From Gallionella sp. UBA4737 (GTDB lineage: Bacteria > Pseudomonadota > Gammaproteobacteria > Burkholderiales > Gallionellaceae), in NCBI GenBank assembly GCA_002403995.1, contig DHIV01000040.1, positions 1-15,938 of the forward strand: a DNA stretch of 15,938 nucleotides, read 5' to 3'. Below are positions 7,610 through 14,352 of this stretch, one piece after another. Positions within the stretch are counted from its first letter, which is position 1; the number at the start of each line of letters is the position of its first letter. The translations under genes were made by a program, and so were the position numbers. Under the pieces are notes generated by a model. The model was not told the DNA's origin, made no database searches, and saw nothing but the letters and a program-made list of their open reading frames with translations.

Positions 7610-8003
7610 TGTTCCGGATCTGCGCGAGGCCTTCAGACAATCCGGATAAACCGATTTCATCGGCAGGCTGAATCTGCCTCGTTAGTTCCGCAGCTTTACT
7701 GATGCGATGATAATTACAGCAGTCGTTTTTTTCATCTGGAATTTCCTGTGTATTGATGCAGGCTCGCAAGCTGTCGCGGGGGATACCAGCTATTCTGCAC
7801 ATCAACTCTTTGTGTGTCATAGGCGTTCGCTATGCCATATTGGCGCATCAAGACCTCTTTCACATGACGGCAAGTGGGGCACAAACCATGTTTATTTTCA
7901 AAAAATGGCTTGGTTTGCCGGGAACCTATTGACATATCGACTTCTCTACACCGGGTGCATCGTATTTAACCGCGAATAAATAAAACAGTATGGGACGGAG
8001 GTT
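7610..8003. other. 394-base gap between the two slam-like/fecR pairs
   Basis: No intact gene. An imperfect hairpin follows fecR copy 1: CGAGGC at 7625-7630 against GCCTCG at 7676-7681, with CCGAT-TTC-ATCGG inside. It has no U-tract. Bases 7671-7854 hold a purB 3' relic on the minus strand. From about 7860 to 7990 nothing is recognised apart from a perfect TTGACA at 7929-7934 that lacks a well-spaced -10. No second riboswitch is visible, so how the second pair is transcribed is unclear. Confidence 0.7.
7671..7854 (-). pseudogene. decayed 3' fragment of purB (adenylosuccinate lyase)
   Basis: On the minus strand the translation reads VLMRQYGIANAYDT, then after a 2-base loss KELMCRIAGIPRDSLRAC, INTQEIP and finally KAAELTRQI. 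The intact PurB in this window ends VMRRYNIANAYDK, KELTRGKEGISRASLQAF, INTLEIP and KAAELAKRI. About 15 of 25 residues match in the middle block alone. There is also an in-frame loss of several codons after EIP, and the stop codon position reads CAG. The fragment covers only the last 60 or so codons of the gene. It lies just downstream of fecR copy 1 in the same relation that intact purB has to fecR copy 2, which points to tandem duplication. The frameshift and missing body exclude function as an enzyme. Confidence 0.85.
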
Positions 8004-9410
8004 ATGAGATTTTCAACATCGGCATATGGGGTGCTGTCTGCATTGGTGTTTGCGGCAAGCGGCGTGCATGCGCAGGAAACAGGACAGAATGAGCGCCAGC
8101 ATGCTGAACCGGCAATTCAAAAACCAGTCGAGATCGATACCAGTGAAAAACCGTTGCGCGATGCCGAAGCTTTGATGAAAGCCGGCAAGCCCGCCGAAGC
8201 CTACAGGCTGCTGGAACCCCTTGAGTTCGACCGGGCTGGCGAGGTCCGTTTTGATTATCTGATCGGTATTGCCGCGCTGGACAGCGGCAAGCCGGATAAA
8301 GCGACACTCGCCTTCGAGCGGGTGCTGGCCGAAGACCCGGATTATGCCGGTGCGCGTCTGGATATGGCGCGTGCCTATTATCAACTGGGCGATATGAGTC
8401 GCGCAAAAACCGAATTTGAAACGGTGTTGGAGCAAAATCCTTCTGCCGCGGCGCGTGCCACCATCCAGAAGTATCTGGACGATATTGCAGGGCAGGAAAC
8501 CGGGAAACAGACGCGCATCAGTGGCTATGTCGAGGGAACGGCTGGGCGTGATACTAATGTCAATAATGCATCCGAAATTCCCGATAATGTCATTACTCCA
8601 ACACTCAATCCGAACAGCATGGAACTAGCCGACAATTATTATGGTATTGCTGCAGGTGGCGAAATCATTCACAGCCTGAATGCCAATTGGCGATTGTATG
8701 CGGGAGCGGATCTGAGTCAGCGCAATAACTTCAGACAAAAAAGTTTTGATACGCTTGGCCTGGATGAACGCGTTGGCGTGATCTATGGCACGGGAGCTAA
8801 CCGTTACCGCGTGGGTATGCTGGGCGGACAGAATACTCTGGGCGGCGCAAGCTATCGCAACAACGCCGGCATCAATGCGGAATGGCGCCATGTGGTTGGC
8901 GCCAGCAATCAGCTGAATGTATTCGGCCAGTCTGTGCGATATCGCTATACCGATACTGCCTTGCAATTGAATGACATTAACCAGAAAGTTGCCGGTGTCG
9001 GCTGGCTGCATGTGCTGGGGGATGCAAGGTCAACGCTATCCGGCAGTTTGTATTATGGAACCGAGAATGATGTCGGGCCGATAACGTTGGCTAACCCCAA
9101 CGGCGGACGAACCGATGGCGCCAAGCGTTTCGGCGGATTTCGCGCCAGTGGACAGACTGCTATCGGTGAACGCGCGAAACTGTTTGTCGTTGCAGGAATA
9201 CAGCAAGGCAATTTCGGCAATGTCGACCCGTTAATTTCGGGCCGGCGCAACGACCGTCTGGATGATTTCACGCTGGGGGCGAACTGGTATCTGAATGATT
9301 TGTGGACAGTGCGCGCGCAACTGGCGCGTTTCAATAACATGTCGAATATAGACGCGTATGCCTATGATCGTACCGATTACTCTTTAACGATACGGCGAAA
9401 TTTCAAATGA
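8004..9410 (+). CDS. Slam-like TPR-beta-barrel outer-membrane protein, copy 2
   Basis: A 468-residue paralog of the protein encoded at 5282-6757. The signal peptide ends VHA|QE near residue 23, and the following QETGQ is shared with copy 1. The TPR part (about residues 50-165) is very close to copy 1, for example FDYLIGIAALDSG, ARLDMARAYYQLGDM and RAKTEFETVL. The barrel part is more diverged but keeps GRDTNVN, the NPNGGRTDGAKRFGG loop and the final strand ending RRNFK. GGAGG lies immediately before the ATG, with only 2 bases of spacing. It stands 394 bases behind fecR copy 1 and is followed by its own fecR. No lipoprotein gene accompanies it, so either it shares the upstream lipoprotein or its substrate lies elsewhere. 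Both options are inference. Confidence 0.72.
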   Translation: MRFSTSAYGVLSALVFAASGVHAQETGQNERQHAEPAIQKPVEIDTSEKPLRDAEALMKAGKPAEAYRLLEPLEFDRAGEVRFDYLIGIAALDSGKPDKATLAFERVLAEDPDYAGARLDMARAYYQLGDMSRAKTEFETVLEQNPSAAARATIQKYLDDIAGQETGKQTRISGYVEGTAGRDTNVNNASEIPDNVITPTLNPNSMELADNYYGIAAGGEIIHSLNANWRLYAGADLSQRNNFRQKSFDTLGLDERVGVIYGTGANRYRVGMLGGQNTLGGASYRNNAGINAEWRHVVGASNQLNVFGQSVRYRYTDTALQLNDINQKVAGVGWLHVLGDARSTLSGSLYYGTENDVGPITLANPNGGRTDGAKRFGGFRASGQTAIGERAKLFVVAGIQQGNFGNVDPLISGRRNDRLDDFTLGANWYLNDLWTVRAQLARFNNMSNIDAYAYDRTDYSLTIRRNFK

Positions 9411-9432
9411 CCAAACTTGAACTGGGAGCGAC

Positions 9433-10329
9433 ATGAAAAATCTGACCAAAGCACTGCTCTGCTTGTCTGCGCTGCTGATATTGGCGACAAATAGCGGCAG
9501 TGTCTATGCTGCAGTCGCGGGGCGTGTTCAGTTCGTGCACGGCAAGGTCCAGCTGACTACCTCGACTGGAGTGACACATGCAGTCAGGAAAGGCGATGCG
9601 GTCAGCGAAGGCGATACGCTGGTCTCGGCACAAACTGCTTCCGCGCAAATCAGGATGGTAGATGGCGGTATGGTTGCAATGCGCCCCGATACCAAACTCA
9701 AGATCGATCGTTTTACGTTCAATGGGCAGGAGGACGGCACTGAACGGAGCTTTTTCTCGGTGTTCAGAGGAGGCTTTCGTGCCATCACCGGCACGATCGG
9801 GAAGAAGAACAAGGTTAATTATCGAATCACCACTCCCGCGACAACCATCGGCATTCGCGGCACAGATCACGAGACATTTGTGGTCACGCCGGACAGTTCA
9901 TTGGCAGCAACGACACCCGTCGGCACATATAACAAGGTGAATCTGGGCGAGACCTCCATGACGACCGAAAAGGGCACGATCTTCGTGTTGCCCAACCAGA
10001 TGGGTTATGTTGGGGGGGCCGATCAAATGCCTCAGCTGCAACCGGTCAACCTCAACATCTTCACTGTAACAACCCAACCTGCCCTGCAACGCGGTGATGA
10101 AAAGCATGGGGGAGAGTTGGAAGGCGGCAGGGAGGTACGAGAAACTGCAACGATGGACAAGGACGGAATGCGTGATAACGCAACGGTCGACAAGATCGAA
10201 GTGCACGGAACCGAGACGACGGAAAAAAGAGGAGGTGAAGGTGCCACTACGTTAACACCATCCACAGAGGGTGCTGTTACGAACACCATACCCACAGCCC
10301 CGGATGACATGCTGGAGCCGCAGCATTGA
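9433..10329 (+). CDS. exported FecR-domain protein, copy 2
   Basis: A 298-residue paralog of the 6782-7609 product. The signal peptide ends VYA|AVAG near residue 27. The FecR domain (about 30-185) aligns throughout with copy 1, including GRVQFVHGKVQL, SAQIRMVDGGMVAMRPDT, SFFSVFRGGFRAITG and RITTPATTIGIRGTDHET, then LPNQMGYVGGADQMPQLQP. The tail from about residue 215 is quite different from copy 1: charged, Glu/Lys/Thr-rich and loosely repetitive (ATMDKDGMRDNATVDK), ending EPQH. The domain is conserved while the tail has drifted, which suggests the domain carries the shared function. GGGAG lies 4 bases before the ATG. It starts 22 bases after slam-like copy 2 and ends just before a strong terminator shared with purB. 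No sigma factor or transmembrane anchor is present. Confidence 0.82.
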   Translation: MKNLTKALLCLSALLILATNSGSVYAAVAGRVQFVHGKVQLTTSTGVTHAVRKGDAVSEGDTLVSAQTASAQIRMVDGGMVAMRPDTKLKIDRFTFNGQEDGTERSFFSVFRGGFRAITGTIGKKNKVNYRITTPATTIGIRGTDHETFVVTPDSSLAATTPVGTYNKVNLGETSMTTEKGTIFVLPNQMGYVGGADQMPQLQPVNLNIFTVTTQPALQRGDEKHGGELEGGREVRETATMDKDGMRDNATVDKIEVHGTETTEKRGGEGATTLTPSTEGAVTNTIPTAPDDMLEPQH

Positions 10330-10347
10330 TCCCTCCTGTTTTCAAAA

Positions 10348-10377
10348 CAAACAAGCCCGCAATCGCGGGCTTGTTTG
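10348..10377. terminator. bidirectional intrinsic terminator between fecR copy 2 and purB
   Basis: A perfect 13-base stem (10348-10360 against 10365-10377) with an AATC loop, GC-rich at the top and A/T-rich at the base. It gives a U-rich run in either direction. It sits 18 bases after the fecR copy 2 stop and 20 bases after the purB stop on the opposite strand, so it can end both transcripts. Confidence 0.88.
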
Positions 10378-10397
10378 CTTGGAACTCGTAACGAAAA

Positions 10398-11771
10398 TTA
10401 AATCCGCTTCGCCAATTCCGCGGCCTTGCCGATGTAGGTCTCCGGCGAGAGTTGCAACAGGCGCTGCTTCTCCTCTGCGGGGATTTCCAGCGTATTGATG
10501 AAGGCTTGCAGCGAAGCGCGGCTGATACCCTCCTTGCCGCGCGTCAACTCTTTAAGCTTGTCGTAGGCGTTCGCGATGTTATAACGGCGCATCACGGTCT
10601 GGATCGGTTCCGCCATCACTTCCCAGCTTGCGTTCAGGTCATCCGCCACGCGTTGCGGATTGGCTTCCAGCTTGTTCAAACCTTTCAGGCAAGATTCGTA
10701 AGCGAGCAGGGTGTAGCCGAGCGCCACGCCCATGTTGCGCAACACCGTGGAATCGGTGAGGTCGCGCTGCCAGCGCGAGATGGGCAGTTTTTCGGAGAGG
10801 TGGCGCAACAGCGCATTTGCCAAGCCGAGGTTGCCCTCGGAATTTTCGAAGTCGATCGGGTTGACCTTGTGCGGCATGGTCGAAGAGCCGACTTCGCCCT
10901 TGACCACTTTTTGCTTGAAATAACCTAGCGAGATGTAACCCCAGATGTCGCGGTTCAAATCGGTCAGGATGGTGTTGATGCGCGCATAGGCGTCGAACAG
11001 TTCCGCCATGTAATCGTGCGGCTCGATCTGGATGGTGTAGGGATTGAAGGCGATGCCGCGCGCGGTGACAAAACGCTGCGCGAAACTCTCCCAGTCCACC
11101 TTCGGATAAGCCGCCAGATGCGCGTTGTAGTTGCCCACTGCGCCGTTGATCTTGCCGAGGATTTCCGTCGCAGCCAGGCGCTGTTCGGCGCGCTGCAAAC
11201 GATAAACCACGTTCGCCATTTCCTTGCCCAGGGTGCTCGGTGTGGCGGTCTGTCCGTGAGTGCGGCACAGCATCGGCAGGTCGGCGTGTTGATGGGCAAG
11301 GTTTTTCAAACGCCCGGTCAGCACCTGCAGCGCAGGCAGCATCACGGCATCGCGCGCGCCCTTGAGCATCAGCGCGTGGCTGAGATTGTTGATGTCTTCC
11401 GAGGTGCAGGCGAAATGGATGAATTCCAGTGCCTTGGCTGTTTCCGGATTGCCCGAGAGCTTTTCGCGCAACCAGTATTCGACGGCTTTCACATCATGGT
11501 TGGTCGTCGACTCTATGGTCTTGATCGCGAGCGCATCGGCTTCGCAGAAGTCGGCATTGAGCGCGTCCAGTTGCGCGACAGTAGAGGTGGAGAACGGCGC
11601 AATTTCGGCGATGTCAGCCTGCGCGCTGAGCGCTTTGAGCCATTCGATCTCGATCAGCACGCGAAAGCGGATCAGGCCGAATTCGCTGAAGTAGCTGCGC
11701 AACGCATCCACCTTGCCGTGGTAACGTCCGTCCAGCGGGGAGAGGGCGGTCAATTTGGTGAGTGTGGTCAT
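10398..11771 (-). CDS. purB: adenylosuccinate lyase
   Basis: Catalyses two eliminations in purine synthesis: SAICAR to AICAR plus fumarate, and adenylosuccinate to AMP plus fumarate. The 457 residues and layout match the E. coli-type enzyme. It starts TALSPLDGRYHGKV, carries the active-site regions TSEDINNLSHAL and CRTHGQTATPSTLG, and has the fumarate-lyase superfamily signature GSSTMPHKVNPIDFENSEG near residue 295, where the flexible-loop serine is the catalytic acid/base. AAGGTG lies about 6 bases before the ATG. It follows mnmA by 121 bases on the same strand; in E. coli the order is nudJ-mnmA-hflD-purB, and hflD is absent here. Its last 60 or so codons are also found as a decayed copy at 7671-7854. 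Confidence 0.97.
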   Translation of the reverse strand: MTTLTKLTALSPLDGRYHGKVDALRSYFSEFGLIRFRVLIEIEWLKALSAQADIAEIAPFSTSTVAQLDALNADFCEADALAIKTIESTTNHDVKAVEYWLREKLSGNPETAKALEFIHFACTSEDINNLSHALMLKGARDAVMLPALQVLTGRLKNLAHQHADLPMLCRTHGQTATPSTLGKEMANVVYRLQRAEQRLAATEILGKINGAVGNYNAHLAAYPKVDWESFAQRFVTARGIAFNPYTIQIEPHDYMAELFDAYARINTILTDLNRDIWGYISLGYFKQKVVKGEVGSSTMPHKVNPIDFENSEGNLGLANALLRHLSEKLPISRWQRDLTDSTVLRNMGVALGYTLLAYESCLKGLNKLEANPQRVADDLNASWEVMAEPIQTVMRRYNIANAYDKLKELTRGKEGISRASLQAFINTLEIPAEEKQRLLQLSPETYIGKAAELAKRI

Positions 11772-11831
11772 GGCAACACCTTGGATCGGGAAGCGCGCAT
11801 TTTACGCGAATCTTAGCGTTCTTATATAGCT

Positions 11832-11890
11832 CGTTCGCGGTGAGGTATCGAACCGTTAGAGATGCACCCTTCGATACCTCAGGGCGAACG
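11832..11890. repeat. REP-like inverted repeat between mnmA and purB
   Basis: Two 21-base arms (11832-11852 and 11870-11890) are reverse complements at 19 of 21 positions around a 17-base loop. The arms read CGTTCGC, two variable bases, then TGAGGTATCGAA. This resembles the dispersed intergenic TTCGA...CTCAGGGCGAACG palindromes that I recall from many beta- and gammaproteobacterial genomes. It begins 2 bases past the mnmA stop. No U-tract follows on the minus strand, so it is a repeat or attenuator-like stem rather than a standard terminator. Confidence 0.8.
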
Positions 11891-11892
11891 GA

Positions 11893-12978
11893 TTATATCT
11901 TTGCGCTTTCGATGATTGCACCGCCCAGGCAAACCTCTCCATCATAAATTACCACTGATTGCCCGGGTGTGACTGCCCATTGCGCTTCATCAAAGGCGAT
12001 CTCGCATGAACTGCCGGAGACGCGGGTAAGGTGACATGGCGCATCGGCCTGCCGATAGCGCGTCTTGGCCGCATAGGGATGACCGATCGGGAGCGCCGTG
12101 CCGCTGATCCAGTGGCTGTCCAGCGCGGTCAGGCGCGGCGCGAGCAGGGCAGGGTGGTCGTGCCCTTGCACCACGATCAAACGGTTGTTCGCCATATCCT
12201 TGCCGCACACGAACCATGGCTCACCGGAAGCTTCCCTGGCTCCGCCTATGCCCAGACCCTGGCGTTGCCCGATGGTGTAGAACGACAGCCCGATGTGTTG
12301 CCCGACCACCTTTCCTTCCGGTGTGAGCATATCACCCGGTTGAGTGGGCAAATAGCGGCTCAGGAATTCGCGGAACGGGCGCTCGCCGATGAAGCAGATA
12401 CCGGTGCTGTCTTTCTTTGCGTGATTGGGCAAACCATGCTGTTCGGCAATGGCGCGAACTTGCGATTTCAGGATTTTACCGAGCGGAAACATCGCATGCT
12501 TCAACTGCATCTGATTCAAGCGATGCAGGAAATAGCTTTGGTCCTTGCTGTCGTCGCTTGCCTTGAGCAACTGGAACAGCCCATCCACCTCGCGCACCTG
12601 CGCGTAATGCCCGGTGGCGATGATGTCCGCACCCAACTGCATGGCATGCTCCAAAAAGGCTTTGAACTTGATCTCGGCGTTGCACAGGATGTCGGGATTG
12701 GGTGTGCGTCCGGCTTGATATTCGCGCAGGAATTCGCTGAACACGCGCTCTTTGTATTCCTTGGAGAAATTCACCGCTTCGATGGGAATGCCGATGGTGT
12801 CGGCCACCGAGACCGCGTCCAGCAAGTCCTGGCGGGATGAGCAATATTCATCGTTATCGTCATCCTCCCAGTTCTTCATGAACAGTCCGGTGACGTCATA
12901 GCCTTGCTGTTTCAGCAACAGCGCGGTGACCGAGGAATCCACCCCGCCGGACATGCCGACCACGATTTTTTTACTCAT
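11893..12978 (-). CDS. mnmA: tRNA-specific 2-thiouridylase MnmA
   Basis: Adds sulfur to U34 of tRNA-Lys, -Glu and -Gln by adenylating the base and receiving sulfur from the TusE relay or an equivalent donor. The 361 residues show the PP-loop VGMSGGVDSSVTALLL near residue 7 and the NWEDDD segment near 36. The first catalytic Cys is in NPDILCNAEIKF (about residue 100), with GHYAQV following and the second catalytic Cys in STGICFIGERPF (about 197). The start at 12978 (MSKKIVVG) is chosen because it fits the family N-terminus. The frame extends further upstream, but that sequence is the end of nudJ. The ATG overlaps the nudJ reading frame by 8 bases, a usual sign of translational coupling. It is followed by the inverted repeat and purB. 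Confidence 0.96.
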   Translation of the reverse strand: MSKKIVVGMSGGVDSSVTALLLKQQGYDVTGLFMKNWEDDDNDEYCSSRQDLLDAVSVADTIGIPIEAVNFSKEYKERVFSEFLREYQAGRTPNPDILCNAEIKFKAFLEHAMQLGADIIATGHYAQVREVDGLFQLLKASDDSKDQSYFLHRLNQMQLKHAMFPLGKILKSQVRAIAEQHGLPNHAKKDSTGICFIGERPFREFLSRYLPTQPGDMLTPEGKVVGQHIGLSFYTIGQRQGLGIGGAREASGEPWFVCGKDMANNRLIVVQGHDHPALLAPRLTALDSHWISGTALPIGHPYAAKTRYRQADAPCHLTRVSGSSCEIAFDEAQWAVTPGQSVVIYDGEVCLGGAIIESAKI

Positions 12979-13417
12979 AATGAACCAGCAGTTCGAGCGG
13001 ATAACGTTTGTTGTCCAGATAATCTTCCACACAACGCAAAATCAGCGGGCTGCGATGCTGCTTTTGCGTGGCGCGGATCTCATCGGGGGTCAACTATACG
13101 GCTCGCAGGATACCTGTATCCAGCGGGCGATCCGCCTCATGCCCGGCAATTGCTCCGGTAAAGGCGAAACGCAGATAAGTGGTGTCAGAATCGGCAGAGT
13201 GCCAACGATAGATGCCGAGCAGATGTTGCGGGACAAAGTGGTAGGCGGATTCTTCCAGCACCTCGCGCTTCACGGCAGCCAATATCGATTCATCGGCTTC
13301 CAGATGTCCGGCAGGTTGATTGAAGCGAACACCTTGTGAGGTTTCTTCTTCAACCAGCAAAAATTTTCCATCGCGCTCGATAACGGCGGCAACGGTGACA
13401 TTGGGTTTCCAGATCAT
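12971..13417 (-). pseudogene. nudJ: Nudix phosphatase NudJ, interrupted by one in-frame amber codon
   Basis: The full frame spans 149 codons including its natural stop, close to E. coli NudJ (153 residues), an enzyme that hydrolyses nucleoside di- and triphosphates and HMP-pyrophosphate. The N-terminal part reads WKPNVTVAAVIERDGKF, with the Nudix box GHLEADESILAAVKREVLEE. At 13094-13096 a TAG interrupts at ILRAV, then LTPDEIR continues in the same frame. The typical NudJ C-terminus is intact: RSPLILRCVEDYLDNKRYPL, ending VHYE with TAA overlapping the mnmA start. The amber codon falls where E. coli NudJ has the Trp of RWVSAEEI, so a single TGG to TAG change explains it. As read, it makes a 107-residue product lacking the C-terminal helix. 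Sequencing error, recent loss, or readthrough are all possible. Confidence 0.88.
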
Positions 13418-13436
13418 ATTTGCATTCTACAAATAA

Positions 13437-13464
13437 AAAAAGGCAGGGTCACCCCTGCCTTTTT
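13437..13464. terminator. bidirectional intrinsic terminator
   Basis: AGGCAGGG (13441-13448) pairs perfectly with CCCTGCCT (13453-13460) around a TCAC loop. It is flanked by a run of A on the left and T on the right, so it can work in both directions. It ends the small Ala/Lys-rich gene on the minus strand and separates it from nudJ. Confidence 0.88.
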
Positions 13465-13479
13465 CAAGCGTGTGCTGAA

Positions 13480-13713
13480 TTACTTTGCTGGGGCAGCTTC
13501 CTTGGATTCCTTAGCTTTTTTTGCTTTCTTTGCTTTTTTGGCTTTTTTGGCTTTCTTTGCTTTCATTTCCTTCTTTTCTTCTTTCTTTGTTTCTGCCTTA
13601 GCTGCAGGAGTAGCACTGGCAGCAGGAGCAGCAGGTGCCGCGTCAGCAGCAACAGCGGTGAAAGAAACAGCAGCGAATATAGCAGCGATCAGTACGGATA
13701 ACAGTTTGCTCAT
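13480..13713 (-). CDS. small exported Ala/Lys-rich protein with KKA tandem repeat
   Basis: A 77-residue protein. Residues 1-22 form a signal peptide (MSKLLSVLIAAIFAAVSFTA, cleavage near AVA|ADAA). The mature part begins Ala/Pro-rich, then becomes strongly basic with a run of about six KKA units at roughly residues 50-66, and ends EAAPAK. Such proteins are common in betaproteobacteria and recall acid-shock or histone-H1-like tails, but no function can be assigned. Possible roles are periplasmic polyanion binding or envelope buffering. The start at 13713 is chosen because GGAG lies about 7 bases upstream, and the alternative ATG at 13725 has none. It is a single gene with its own terminator and a dyad in its leader. 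The Phe-rich frames on the other strand are its shadow. Confidence 0.8.
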   Translation of the reverse strand: MSKLLSVLIAAIFAAVSFTAVAADAAPAAPAASATPAAKAETKKEEKKEMKAKKAKKAKKAKKAKKAKESKEAAPAK

Positions 13714-13730
13714 TGTGAACTCCAATTTTT

Positions 13731-13760
13731 AGTAGATTAATAAACGTTTATGACACTACT
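13731..13760. promoter_or_regulatory. dyad operator or leader stem upstream of the Ala/Lys-rich gene
   Basis: A perfect 12-base palindrome, ATAAACGTTTAT (13740-13751), is flanked 4 bases out on each side by AGTAG and CTACT, which are also complementary about the same centre. It lies 18 to 47 bases upstream of the start codon at 13713. It could be a repressor site near the promoter or an mRNA hairpin. No known regulator is recognised. Confidence 0.35.
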
Positions 13761-13821
13761 GTGTCGGTGCCTATAACGCGCCGCAGATTTGTTCGGTTGA
13801 CACAAAATACACCGAATTATA

Positions 13822-13908
13822 TGGTGCCGGGGGGGGGACTCGAACCCCCACGCCATCTCTGGCACCGGATTTTGAGTCCGGCACGTCTACCAGTTCCATC
13901 ACCCCGGC
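13822..13908 (-). tRNA. tRNA-Leu (anticodon CAA)
   Basis: Read on the minus strand it begins GCCGGGG and ends CCCCGGCACCA, giving a perfect 7-pair acceptor stem, discriminator A and an encoded CCA. The anticodon arm is CCGGA-CTCAAAA-TCCGG with anticodon CAA, reading UUG. A class II variable arm (TGCCAGAGATGGCG) follows, then the T arm GGGGG-TTCGAGT-CCCCC. At 87 bases with CCA it matches a normal tRNA-Leu. A run of nine G on the plus strand comes from the T and acceptor stems meeting. Confidence 0.96.
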
Positions 13909-13920
13909 TAAGCGGGCCGC

Positions 13921-13949
13921 ATTATCCATGAAGCAACCTGCCATATCAA
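13921..13949 (-). promoter_or_regulatory. sigma-70 promoter of tRNA-Leu
   Basis: On the minus strand TTGATA (13949-13944) and GATAAT (13926-13921) are separated by exactly 17 bases, each one or two bases from consensus. Initiation is expected near 13914, about 6 bases before the mature tRNA 5' end at 13908. Confidence 0.7.
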
Positions 13950-14097
13950 CTGCAATCGAACTTTCATGACGATAAGCCCGATCTGTTCCTGCCGTGCGCG
14001 CAGCTTATTATCGAGGCTTTAAGATTATGTATAAGCAAGGTTCGGCCAGCGAAAATTCGCGCCCGGTGTTAAGATGCGCGGCATCAATCACAGCGGG

Positions 14098-14352
14098 GAG
14101 GGATATTGCGACAGTCCCATTGCAGTCTGTGAAAGCTGCGACGTAAATGGCCTCTACAAAACGAGCCAAGAACGGGTTTCGAGGGACAGCCCAATGCCCG
14201 CGCTGGGTAGCTTGCACAATTCACTGGTATTTCGTCACCGTATGAAAAGCCGGGAAACCCCGAGCTAACCGTAAACACAAGAACCGACGAAGTAGATGCG
14301 TGCGTGAAGCAGGTCATCGATGCAATAATATATCGGGGGATAGTTAATCAAC
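14098..14352 (+). pseudogene. degraded 3' remnant of cysC (adenylylsulfate kinase)
   Basis: The first frame reads YCDSPIAVCESCDVNGLYK (from 14104), which matches the CysC block usually written as DTPLEVCEQRDVKGLYK. After an insertion of roughly 40 bases and a change of frame, the sequence continues ARAG, a TAG, then LAQFTGISSPYEKPGNPELT and the closing TDEVDACVKQVIDAIIYRGI, which matches the C-terminus of CysC. APS kinase makes PAPS for sulfate assimilation or sulfation, but the N-terminal half with the P-loop is absent and the frame is broken, so this is a relic. Its presence ahead of a polysaccharide cluster suggests the boundary was rearranged. The start of the remnant is uncertain. Confidence 0.75.

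Noticed and set aside
7855..7935. Minus-strand frame with a CPTC motif reading into the purB relic, as a small zinc protein
   Set aside because: The CxxC occurs once, the frame runs straight into the frameshifted purB relic, and no ribosome site is present; it is most likely chance.
7929..7968. Perfect TTGACA before slam-like copy 2 as a promoter
   Set aside because: At 16 to 18 bases downstream there is only GC-rich sequence. The nearest -10-like TATTTA is 28 bases away, so a standard sigma-70 promoter is not supported.
11016..11816. 266-codon plus-strand frame opposite purB
   Set aside because: purB is complete on the other strand with its signature sequence; this frame is antisense shadow.
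13420..13732. Phe-rich plus-strand frames as a small membrane protein
   Set aside because: They are the exact reverse complement of the KKA tract of the minus-strand gene; they lie over its terminator and lack a ribosome site.
13822..13949. tRNA-Leu as an integration site bounding an island that contains the polysaccharide locus
   Set aside because: The locus lies on the 5' side of the tRNA, whereas integrases normally use the 3' end. No repeat of the tRNA 3' end and no integrase are seen in the window.
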